From Prevotellaceae bacterium (GTDB lineage: Bacteria > Bacteroidota > Bacteroidia > Bacteroidales > UBA932): DNA of 10,000 nucleotides. Within the stretch, counting starts at the first letter, position 1, and each line of letters starts with the position of its first letter. The notes below the pieces were generated by a model. The model saw only the letters and a program-made list of their open reading frames with translations. It had not been told where the DNA came from and ran no database searches. Of the stretch, positions 1 to 6,489 are shown piece by piece. Position numbers and translations under genes: made by a program. The stretch spans positions 1 through 10,000 of the forward strand of contig JAIROF010000194.1 of assembly GCA_031257655.1 (NCBI GenBank), read 5' to 3'.

Positions 1-94
<94 letters not shown>

Positions 95-110
95 TCCCCT
101 GCGGGAATGC

Positions 111-138
111 AAAATGTAAAATGTAGAATGTAAAATGG
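111..138. repeat. 4 x 7-bp tandem repeat (AAAATGT-type)
   Basis: Four adjacent heptamers read AAAATGT, AAAATGT, AGAATGT and AAAATGG. No gene overlaps it. It lies 18 bp after the TG tract, in a stretch (93-815) where I see no supported gene. That stretch is G/T-rich at first, AT-rich at about 480-640, and has only short open frames without recognisable protein character. Confidence 0.7.
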
Positions 139-815
139 CGCGTGGCACGAATGTGTGGCTGCACCTGTATCTATAGCTGTGGTTGGGTTTGTGGTTGGGG
201 CGCATGGCAATACGCCCGCGTGCGCGCGCGTTACCCTCAAAATGGAAGATGGCGGAGTAGAAATAGAAATGTGACAGGCCGCATTTTGAGCACAAGCTGC
301 ATAAAAATTCTTTTGAGTTGCCGGCGCACAGGCGGAGGCAGGCAAGGTGAGCTCACGAGCGCTTGCGAAATTTGCACGAAATGAATTGTTGCGCTCTGCC
401 GCAAGCATGGCATCCGCACCCAGCTGCCGTCCATGCGCCGCAACCCCCGCAAGAGAAGCCGAAGGCTGCTCCTGCGAAGTAAAATTTTTTGTTGCTTTGC
501 CTATGCTATCGTACATCGCTCGCATCATTTTGTAAGTTCACATGGTTTTGTAATAAATTTCAGCTGCAAATCTAATAAAAATTTTTCACCGATCAAACTA
601 TTCCGATTTTTTTTCAAAATTTTTTTATCCCCGCCCATTTTGGGGGAAATAGCACCTCGCCTATGCGAGCGGAACAGGCTAAAATTGACGGCATTTTTTC
701 CTGTTCGGCCGTCTGCCGAAGTGAAGATAGCTCGCAGCTTGTTTTGCGGCCATTTTGCCGCCTTATAGAGCGCCTGAGCAGCCCGCAAAAAAAACGTTTT
801 CGCCGCGCCGGATTG

Positions 816-930
816 TGGCAACCTCCAAAAACCCCCAAACCCTGCGCTACGCTCCCTCGGCGAAGCGCTCATTTACTTTAGTAAACTCCGCTTTTGCCTC
901 AGCCGCAAGCCTTGATTTTTAGATGGTGTC
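816..930 (-). repeat. Diverged copy of the 123-bp MITE-like element
   Basis: Read on the minus strand, this stretch matches the element at 4541-4663. A 29-bp block (ending in ...GCTGAGGCAAAAG) is identical, as is a 23-bp block around the palindrome TTTACTAAAGTAAA. The end at 816-838 keeps the terminal repeat in mutated form (GGCAACCTCCAAAAACCCCC). The other end (about 911-930) has lost several bases of its terminal repeat. No coding capacity is apparent. It lies 117 bp beyond the stop codon of the Cas13b-like gene, in the opposite orientation to the intact copy. Confidence 0.8.
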
Positions 931-957
931 CGTGTTTGATTGATACAATTCGCAAAC
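925..957. repeat. Left arm of imperfect 33-bp inverted repeat
   Basis: This arm matches the reverse complement of 1029-1061 at 26 of 33 positions, with an uninterrupted core TGTTTGATTGATA. The second arm contains the stop codon and last residues of the Cas13b-like gene. About 71 bp separate the arms. The pair could form a long hairpin in the 3' end of the mRNA, or could be the trace of a duplication and inversion at the gene end. It does not resemble a simple intrinsic terminator. Confidence 0.7.
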
Positions 958-1028
958 GGGTGAGAATCAACGCAGCTGCATACATTGTGGAGGGGGCGAA
1001 AAACCTCATTTATACCTGATTTTTAATT

Positions 1029-1061
1029 GCTTACGAATCATATCAATCAAACATGGACCCT
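1029..1061. repeat. Right arm of imperfect inverted repeat, over the Cas13b-like stop codon
   Basis: This is the partner of 925-957. It covers the last codons and stop of the Cas13b-like gene plus 18 bp downstream, so the present C-terminus of that protein is encoded inside a repeat. This would fit a rearrangement having set the gene's end point. Confidence 0.7.
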
Positions 1062-2030
1062 GCTCATTTCTTCGTCCCAAAAAGCAAGCGCCCAGTCGAA
1101 AAACTTGTCCTTTTCGCGAACGTCATACGCATGGCCACGCAAAAGGATTCTTCTATTTTTATCCGGCTTTACGCCGGACAGCTCCATCGCCTCCTCCGGG
1201 CAGCGCTTCAGGTATTCCAACATGCCGAAGCAAGCCTCTTTCTTATCCAGCGCTGCGTCCGATACAGCAGCAGCCCTGTGCCCGCGCAGCTTCCAATACT
1301 TGTACACATCGCGCGCGTAGAGAAAATCCTTTTCCTTTTTAACCGGATTTTCCGAGTGCTGCATGAGCGAACAATTTTTGCGATACTCCATCCGGGCATT
1401 CAGCTCCTCAAAAGTATAGCAGCTTTGCTCCATGCTTTCGAGAAAATCGCCGATTTGCCCGCCGTTCAAAAACAGGCAGGTGAAAAATACAGCGCCGGTA
1501 AGGCTCAACCTGGGGGTTACTTTTTTCACGGTGTAAACACCTTCGCTGATTTCCATTTCGACGAGGTTGATGCCTGCCGATCCTTTGTATCTTTCGGGGA
1601 TGTTTGTTTTAGGCTCGGCGCACGCCTGCAGGTACAATCCGAGCAACATCTCGTTCACCTCCTCCAACGGTTTCCCGCTCAAAAGAATTTCATCATGGTC
1701 AACGTGCGACCAGTAATTTCGCAAGTCATACAGCAGCTTGATCCAATCCGCCAGCGTTTGGCAATTTCCGTTGGCGGCTGCCTCATCGTTGGGCTTTGTA
1801 AAGTAAGCCCCTTTGCCGTACAGCCACTGCAAAAAGTAAAAATGGCTAACGGCCGAATCGAAAAGCTCCATTTGAGCCTTAACATTGTCCTTGTTTTTTA
1901 GAGCGCCAATGACCGTGGCCCCTTTCGGAGTATTAGGAACGCTTCTTAACCATTCCTCCACGTTATCGGTTGCCAAATTCAAAAATACCGCCAAGGCGTT
2001 GCGGTACTTCTCTCCAACTTCTTTTTTCAT
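1047..2030 (-). CDS. Cas13b-like N-terminal HEPN protein, 327 aa (truncated or compact)
   Basis: The protein is collinear with the N-terminal part of Cas13b, the RNA-guided RNase of type VI-B CRISPR. Visible matches, from memory of the Bergeyella and Prevotella proteins, are: an AVFLNLATDNV segment at 14-24; HFYFL before the HEPN at 63-67; the HEPN motif RNYWSH at R104-H109 (R-x4-H, intact); a hydrophobic strand GAVFFTCLFL at 179-188; MLEYLKRCPE at 270-279; and EKDKFFDWALAFWDE at 306-320, like Cas13b's DRFpyFalRyxDE block. The reading frame stops seven residues later. Known Cas13b proteins are about 1,100-1,200 aa with a second HEPN domain near the C-terminus, and nothing resembling that lies downstream. 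The start ATG overlaps the stop of the upstream membrane-protein gene (ATGA), implying translational coupling. The clean frame and intact motif argue for a functional short protein, but a remnant is equally possible. Homology is fairly sure; function is open. Confidence 0.85.
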   Translation of the reverse strand: MKKEVGEKYRNALAVFLNLATDNVEEWLRSVPNTPKGATVIGALKNKDNVKAQMELFDSAVSHFYFLQWLYGKGAYFTKPNDEAAANGNCQTLADWIKLLYDLRNYWSHVDHDEILLSGKPLEEVNEMLLGLYLQACAEPKTNIPERYKGSAGINLVEMEISEGVYTVKKVTPRLSLTGAVFFTCLFLNGGQIGDFLESMEQSCYTFEELNARMEYRKNCSLMQHSENPVKKEKDFLYARDVYKYWKLRGHRAAAVSDAALDKKEACFGMLEYLKRCPEEAMELSGVKPDKNRRILLRGHAYDVREKDKFFDWALAFWDEEMSRVHV

Positions 2031-2037
2031 CTCATGC
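2018..2037. repeat. 20-bp perfect inverted repeat, left arm
   Basis: The reverse complement of this stretch, GCATGAGATGAAAAAAGAAG, recurs exactly at 2689-2708. This arm encodes the last residues and stop of the membrane-protein gene and the first codons of the Cas13b-like gene. The two arms enclose 651 bp containing nearly the whole membrane-protein gene and its leader. Confidence 0.9.
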
Positions 2038-2608
2038 TGTTTTTAAAGGTTATTGCAATACATCTTAGCTCAATAATGGCCAGCAGAATAGCATACGGAA
2101 CATACAAGCCGAACAGCAGCCTTATGGAAATGCGCGATAGCCTGTACTTCCGCGCAATCGTTTTTGAGGCGCTGTGGATGTATTCGATTTTGTGGCTTGT
2201 CAGCTCGCCCGATAAGCTGTGCGCTAGCTCATCTTTGGAAAGCTTTGCAATATTTTCGCACCTGAATAAGCAGCTGCTTTCGCCGCTGCCTTGTTTTGCG
2301 CTACTTTTGCGCTTGCCCTGTTTTACGGGATAAAATGAAAGCAGCAAAGGGATAAGCGCTGCCGTTGGCGGAATGATTGAAAGGTAAAACCATAAGCAAT
2401 GGCCGCCTTCCACCAGAAATGACAAAATGGTGGCAATCAGCCCGCCCAGCAGCGCCACAAAAACGCCATTTTTTGTTTCGATAAAGCTGAGCGATCCTTG
2501 CACGTATTCGTACAGCTCCTGAATATTTTCGCCCTGCGCCACGTTGCCCGATACAGGGCTGCTTGGCAGCGGGCTGGTTTGGATTTTTTGGGATTTTTTT
2601 GCAGGCAT
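2027..2608 (-). CDS. Csx27-like / Pycsar-effector-like membrane protein, 193 aa
   Basis: This is a small integral membrane protein. After a soluble N-terminus comes a short amphipathic stretch with FIETKNGVF at 42-50, then predicted membrane helices at about 48-66 and 72-93, a cytosolic loop (about 95-158) and a third helix at about 161-180. The loop carries ENIAKLSKDEL at 118-128 and a charged segment ending in IARKYRLSRIS. This wording (S/ADTKAG-like before helix 1, then Ky-LrxA before the last helix) is what I know from Pycsar membrane effectors of the DUF5706 type. A small multi-spanning protein next to Cas13b is what Csx27 is in type VI-B1 loci. The two labels may describe related folds, and I cannot separate them here. 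The ATG follows an A-rich leader (CTACTTAAAAAA), normal for Bacteroidota. The TGA stop overlaps the next start codon, so the two proteins are probably made together. Confidence 0.75.
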   Translation of the reverse strand: MPAKKSQKIQTSPLPSSPVSGNVAQGENIQELYEYVQGSLSFIETKNGVFVALLGGLIATILSFLVEGGHCLWFYLSIIPPTAALIPLLLSFYPVKQGKRKSSAKQGSGESSCLFRCENIAKLSKDELAHSLSGELTSHKIEYIHSASKTIARKYRLSRISIRLLFGLYVPYAILLAIIELRCIAITFKNSMR

Positions 2609-2688
2609 TTTTTTAAGTAGGGTATTTTATTAGCATTTGCGCTGTATTTATAGCTGCAAAATTATATTAAAATACCGGATTTCCAAAC

Positions 2689-2708
2689 GCATGAGATGAA
2701 AAAAGAAG
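2689..2708. repeat. 20-bp perfect inverted repeat, right arm
   Basis: This is an exact inverted copy of 2018-2037, located 80 bp upstream of the membrane-protein start codon. Homology does not extend visibly beyond the 20 bp. Recombination between the arms would flip the membrane-protein gene relative to its probable promoter and to the Cas13b-like gene, while leaving both reading frames intact. Confidence 0.9.
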
Positions 2709-2782
2709 GGTATTCAACTTTCGCAAGTTGTTTAATTTGTTGATTGTAAATTGCTTATATTTTATTCGCTATTTATTGCGGG

Positions 2783-2814
2783 CAAAAATAATCTACAAAG
2801 TGAACGCATCTAAA
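2783..2814 (-). promoter_or_regulatory. Possible Bacteroidota-type promoter for the Cas13b-like operon
   Basis: On the minus strand, TATTTTTG (2790-2783) fits the Bacteroidota -7 consensus TAnnTTTG. A TTTA (2814-2811, three of four bases of the -33 box TTTG) lies about 20 bp upstream, within the usual spacing. The leader would be about 170 bp and contain the 20-bp inverted-repeat arm and a small hairpin. The AT-rich setting makes chance matches likely. Confidence 0.3.
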
Positions 2815-3029
2815 AATATGGTAACTACTCAGGCAGTTTAATGTGTTGTTTTATAGGCTATTATGCCAACAGCATTTTTTACATCAGCCAAACAAAAAAA
2901 ACATAACCGCCATATTATCAGCAACAAACAAAAAAAGCGCGCGAAAACACTCGAATCCAATGTTGAGAGTAAATATTAGATTATTAAAGCATTACAGCTA
3001 CATGGAGCGCCTGAGTAGCAACAATTTTT

Positions 3030-3850
3030 TTATTTTCCGAGCAGCCTTGCGATTTCGCCTGTCCACAGCACCAGCGACGTAGCGCCGATGATGATGCCCC
3101 AATCGGCCAGCTTGAGCGGCGTTACGTTGAACATTTCGCCGCCAACCGTAACAATCAGCCACTGGCCAAAGAGGATTACCGCCGCAATGGCGAGGAAGCC
3201 GCTGCATTTGCCAAGCATTGCGAAAGCGGATTTGCCGGACATGAACGCTTTTGCGTTGAACATATTCCAAAACTGAAGCAGCACGAATATCGTGAAGAAC
3301 AGCGACAGCTCGTAGGGCGAAAGCCCGCTTCCGGCGCCAAAATTGAAAAAGTTGGCGGCAAACGCTCTTACGCTAAAGTCGCTGAGCGAAGCAACTTCGG
3401 CGTGCTTGAAATACTGAACCAGCCCAAACAGCAATGCCACAAAGAGCATCCCTACCCCCAAAATGCGTTTTGCCATCGGCCTGCTGATAATATAGTCGGT
3501 GGTTTTGCGGGGCTTACTCTTCATGACCTGCTCATTGGGCGGTAGAGAGGCCAATGCTAACGCCGCAAAGGTATCCATGATCAGGTTTACCCACAGCATT
3601 TGCGTAACGGTGAGCGGCGATTCCGTGCCGAGAAACGCGCCGATGAGCACGATAAGGCACGCCGCCACGTTGATGGTCATCTGAAACAGGATAAAGCGCT
3701 GGATATTCTGGTACAGCGAGCGCCCCCACATGACCGCGCGCGAAATGCTGCTGAACGAGTTGTCTAAAATGGTAATGTCGCTTGCCTCCTTGGCAACGGA
3801 GGTGCCATCGCCCATCGAAAGCCCCACCTGCGCCACATTCAACGCCAGGG
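3030..3850 (-). pseudogene. Calcium-transporting P-type ATPase, C-terminal fragment
   Basis: About 270 codons match the end of a PMCA/SERCA-like bacterial Ca2+-ATPase: the end of the P-domain with VGLSMGDGTSVAKEASDITI, then TVTQMLWVNLIMDTFAALAL (the M6 region), and further hydrophobic segments to a C-terminus ending LLGK. Known family members are about 850-900 aa; the actuator domain, the nucleotide-binding domain and the phosphorylated aspartate of DKTGT are all missing. In the ATPase frame a TGA stop lies at 3858-3860, just before homology begins, and no proper ATG exists, so a protein could start only at a TTG (3842). Upstream sequence belongs to an unrelated VIT-domain gene. The remaining part keeps a clean frame, so the loss may be recent. 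It cannot be a working pump. Confidence 0.85.
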
Positions 3851-3852
3851 CG

Positions 3853-4540
3853 ATAAGTCAACATTCCCGACTGTACGGTTTTACCCTGCAGTCCGTAACA
3901 CAAGATGAAATCGTTACCGCCTTGCCGGTCTAAGGGATTGGCAAGTGAAACAATAGCATGCTTTTCATCGGGTTGCTCAACCGAGATTGCGTGTGAACCG
4001 CAGGAAACGGTCTGTACCGGAACCGGCGAGAGAATTTCTACTTTCATGTCAAAATCGGGCTGTTCGTCAATCAACTGTTCAATGGCTTGTTCTACCCATT
4101 TCTCACCTCCTTTGGAATATCGTGGTCCGACGGCGCTCGGATAAACAAATTCATAGATGGCATTGCAACACGCTACCGTTTCGGTGTAGTGCATTGTAAC
4201 GTCTACCCTATCGCCTGGCATAATGTTGGCGACATCCATTTGGAAAACGTTGGGGCGATGCTGTTCGAGCAAGCTGGCGGTCTTTCCCTGTTGACGGGCT
4301 TCTTCAAATCCTTTTCTTGCTGCCTGTTTCTCTTTGACTTTAGCCTCGATAATCCGATCGCCAATGCGAATTTTCATCGCATAAACGGCTGCGCGTGTTG
4401 AACCTGCAAAGATGTAGGAAGCATCCAATTTCTTTTCATCTTCGTTCACATAAACTTGCTTTACAATTACATCGGCGATTGTGCCGTTAATTTGAACGTT
4501 CACTCGCGTAGCGACAAGTCTTACCTTTCCCTCTTCTTTT
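3853..4540 (-). pseudogene. VIT-domain (inter-alpha-trypsin type) protein fragment
   Basis: The fragment covers a vault/inter-alpha-trypsin (VIT) domain: ADVIVKQVYVNEDEKKLDAS, then STRAAVYAMKIRIGDR, EKQAARKGFEEARQQGKTAS, LLEQHRPNVFQMDVANIMPG and EFVYPSAVGPRYS. These read like Bacteroidota VIT plus von Willebrand A proteins. It ends at the QSGMLTY segment, where the family normally continues into a vWA domain. Here the frame instead runs out of frame into the ATPase remnant and stops near 3532. At the other end there is no signal peptide: the frame abuts the inverted-repeat element at 4541, and the first possible start is a GTG at 4503. Both ends are lost. In the family these are exported surface proteins; this fragment is probably inert. 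Confidence 0.8.
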
Positions 4541-4663
4541 AGGGAACCTCTAAAAAACCCAAAATCAAGGCTTGCGGCTGAGGCAAAAGAGGAGTTTACT
4601 AAAGTAAATGAGCATTTTGCAGAAGGAGCATAACGCAGAGTTTGGGGTTTTTAGAGGTTCCCT
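4541..4663. mobile_element. MITE-like element with 23-bp terminal inverted repeats
   Basis: The ends AGGGAACCTCTAAAAAACCC... (4541-4563) and the reverse complement of 4641-4663 agree at 22 of 23 positions. The 123-bp element has no coding capacity and contains a central palindrome TTTACTAAAGTAAA (4595-4608). A TTA on each side (4539-4541 and 4663-4665) could be a 3-bp target duplication, though one base overlaps the repeat. A diverged copy lies at about 816-930 in opposite orientation. No transposase is present, so it would move in trans. It borders the truncated VIT gene. It could also be a transcribed structured repeat rather than a transposon relative. Confidence 0.75.
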
Positions 4664-4701
4664 TAATTTTCCAGATTTTGAAAAGTGAGAATAAGAGCGT
4701 T

Positions 4702-4716
4702 AGGTCAAATCGACCT
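4702..4716 (-). terminator. Weak hairpin after the exported-protein operon
   Basis: On the minus strand, AGGTC-gattt-GACCT forms a 5-bp stem 55 bp after the operon's last stop codon. It is followed by a pyrimidine-rich stretch but not a run of T. It is the only hairpin I see between the operon and the MITE-like element. It may equally be part of a decayed coding fragment. Confidence 0.2.
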
Positions 4717-4770
4717 GAAAAATCCGTGATTGTCCCTGTAGCGTCGCTCAGCTGAAGCAGCAGGCGCCGG

Positions 4771-6465
4771 CTACTGTTTTGCGCTATATATTTCGGTTAT
4801 CTCCGCCTGCGTCAGCTCGCGGTTATATATGCGCATGTTATCCATTTTACCGGTAAAGCCGTTACCCAGCTGCATGTATGCGCTGCCTGCGGACGGGGCA
4901 GAGCCGCCGGTGAGGGTGCTGTAGTACGTGCCGTCAATATACAGCTTTCGGGTACGGGTAGAAGACTGGTACTGGTACGTACAGGTTAGCATGTGCCATC
5001 CTCCATCCAGCAGCAGCAGCGAAACATTTATATCAAAATAGTAGTAACGGAGGCTGCTGTAATACCCTCCCACTTTGCCATCCTGAATTTCCAGGTAAAT
5101 CCGGTTACCTGCGCCAACGGTTGGGTGCGAAAAGACAACCGTGTTTCCCATAACGTTGAGCCAAACGTTGACGGTGTATTCGGTTTTTCCGTCAAATGGG
5201 CTTGTTGCTATCTGGAAGTAGGCATTGCTGCTGCTGCTGTTCAGCTCCAGCGATTTTCCGGCTATACCCGGGATGTTGGTTGACCACGTTGGCGTTCCGT
5301 CGCCCTGCTTTACGCCGTTGTACTCTGCTTTGCCCTGCGCTTCGCTGCAGCTTTCGCCATCAAAGGTGTAGTAGGCAACCAGCCCGCTCGATACTGCGGG
5401 AGGCTCTACGGTGGTGGTAGCCTCCAGAGCGTCGCCGTAGGCTGTCCCAAGGCTGTTGACGGCGTACGCCCGCACGTAGTATTTTGTTTTCGGTTGCAGT
5501 CCGGTTATTGTTGCCGTAAACTGCCCGGCCTCCGTAGCCGCCCCCCGGCTCACCTTTGTGTTGCCTGTGGTGGGCATAGTGTTGTTTGCAGCGTAGCAAA
5601 ATCCGTGGTCGGCAACCCCTGCCGAGGTTATTGCCCCGAGCGTGGCCGTCGCGTCCAGCTGGTTGTGCTTGACGCTGGAGAGGCTGCTTGCCGTAATGGT
5701 GGGCGCCGACGCCGGCAGCGGCGTGGTGAAAAAAGTATCCGCCGAGTAGCTTACACCGCTGGCGGTTGCTGCGTAAGCTCGCGCATGGTAGGTGGCGCCG
5801 GACGACAGCCCGCTAAGGTTGGCGGTATAGCTGCCGGCGCCCGACCCCGCTACCGCTACTTTGCTGTTGGCAACAGTGGGGTTTGCCGAGCTGGCGTAGC
5901 ACACGCCCCGCTCCGTGTAAGGGGGATTGCCTGCCGTGAGAATTACCGCCGTCACGCTGGCGCCGCTGGCGGTAAGGTTGCTTACGGTGAGCTCCCCAAA
6001 AGTAACGCCGGCGCTTTGGCTTGTGGTGAAGCTCCGCACGTCGCCATAAACGGTTGTGCTGCTGGTTTCATATTTGGGGTCTTTGGGGTTTTCTTTGCTT
6101 GTGCTGCCTTTATCAACAGTAGCTGTGCTACTAATCACGGCGTACGCTTTTACGCTGTACCTGCTATTGGCTTGCAGCCCGGCTACATCGAAGGAAAACT
6201 CTCCTTTGCGTTGTCCGGTCGTTTTTTCTTGCCGGAACACCAAGCCCGGGTTGGCGTCTTCCCACCACTCAACCCCGACGGATGCGAGACCTAGAGTAAC
6301 CTCGTCTCCTTGTTCGTCAATGGACAGCGTTCCGCCAAGCACCGCCGAAGTGTCGGTAATGCTGTGCGGGTCTGCTGTAGAAAGACGCCCCTCTACGTAG
6401 TATTCTGTCAGGGTGCAGGAGGCTGCTCCCGCCAGAAGCAATGCTAAAAATATTGTCTGTTTCAT
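4771..6465 (-). CDS. Surface lipoprotein with fibronectin-like repeats and LamG-like domain
   Basis: A 564-aa exported lipoprotein. The signal peptide MKQTIFLALLLAGAAS is followed by lipobox cysteine C17. Three beta-sandwich repeats follow at about 34-148, 154-248 and 255-352, each with the fibronectin-type pattern of a GLxxxTxYxVRAYA-like strand before a YG or YS turn (for example GLQPKTKYYVRAYAVNSLG), and the last two have a GVCYA or GFCYA motif. From GLVAYYTFDG (361) to the end is a concanavalin/LamG-like jelly roll, including a WHMLTCTYQ strand and a LYIDGTYYST strand and ending with MDNMRIYNRELTQAEITEIY. Such domains bind glycans or proteins at the cell surface; the ligand is unknown. 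It is the last gene of the exported-protein operon, 24 bp after the previous stop. No transcription terminator is obvious downstream. Confidence 0.85.
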   Translation of the reverse strand: MKQTIFLALLLAGAASCTLTEYYVEGRLSTADPHSITDTSAVLGGTLSIDEQGDEVTLGLASVGVEWWEDANPGLVFRQEKTTGQRKGEFSFDVAGLQANSRYSVKAYAVISSTATVDKGSTSKENPKDPKYETSSTTVYGDVRSFTTSQSAGVTFGELTVSNLTASGASVTAVILTAGNPPYTERGVCYASSANPTVANSKVAVAGSGAGSYTANLSGLSSGATYHARAYAATASGVSYSADTFFTTPLPASAPTITASSLSSVKHNQLDATATLGAITSAGVADHGFCYAANNTMPTTGNTKVSRGAATEAGQFTATITGLQPKTKYYVRAYAVNSLGTAYGDALEATTTVEPPAVSSGLVAYYTFDGESCSEAQGKAEYNGVKQGDGTPTWSTNIPGIAGKSLELNSSSSNAYFQIATSPFDGKTEYTVNVWLNVMGNTVVFSHPTVGAGNRIYLEIQDGKVGGYYSSLRYYYFDINVSLLLLDGGWHMLTCTYQYQSSTRTRKLYIDGTYYSTLTGGSAPSAGSAYMQLGNGFTGKMDNMRIYNRELTQAEITEIYSAKQ

Positions 6466-6489
6466 AGCTTTTATGTTTTTGATGTGTTA

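Larger units (their letters stand above)
2609..3029. other. Intergenic region upstream of the Cas13b-like operon
   Basis: I see no gene in these 421 bp; the only plus-strand frame (from 2843) has no protein-like character. The region is AT-rich. It holds one arm of the 20-bp inverted repeat (2689-2708), a 6-bp-stem hairpin CAACTT-tcgc-AAGTTG at 2715-2730, a weak promoter candidate (2783-2814), and a 10-bp inverted repeat CTACTCAGGC at 2825-2834 and 3009-3018. No direct repeats with regular spacers, and so no CRISPR array, are present. Confidence 0.6.

Noticed and set aside
105..140. Tandem heptamers as a CRISPR array remnant
   Set aside because: There are no spacers between units, and the 7-bp period is far below CRISPR repeat lengths.
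142..881. Several short open frames on both strands between the TG tract and the Cas13b-like gene
   Set aside because: All are under 120 codons, mutually overlapping, with biased composition (runs of R, C, S, F) and no family resemblance. Two are partly produced by the repeat element at 816-930.
1053..1901. 282-aa open frame on the plus strand opposite the Cas13b-like gene
   Set aside because: It is the complementary-strand shadow of a gene with recognisable Cas13b motifs. Its own translation has no domain pattern and no plausible start context.
2715..2730. CAACTT-tcgc-AAGTTG hairpin as an intrinsic terminator
   Set aside because: It has a short AT-rich stem with no solid T run in either direction, and lies in the likely leader of the Cas13b-like operon, so a terminator call is not supported.
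2825..3018. 10-bp inverted repeat CTACTCAGGC bounding 2825-3018 as a possible second MITE
   Set aside because: The identity is only 10 bp, with no extended terminal repeat, no target duplication and no second copy in the window. Chance is a reasonable explanation.
3532..3850. C-terminal part of the long VIT open frame
   Set aside because: From about 3850 downward this frame is the out-of-frame reading of the ATPase remnant and does not resemble a VIT or vWA protein, so the VIT annotation stops at the junction.
5494..6294. 266-aa plus-strand open frame opposite the lipoprotein gene
   Set aside because: It is rich in R, G, A and C with no domain pattern, and lies fully antisense to a clear lipoprotein with signal peptide. 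It is a GC-driven shadow.
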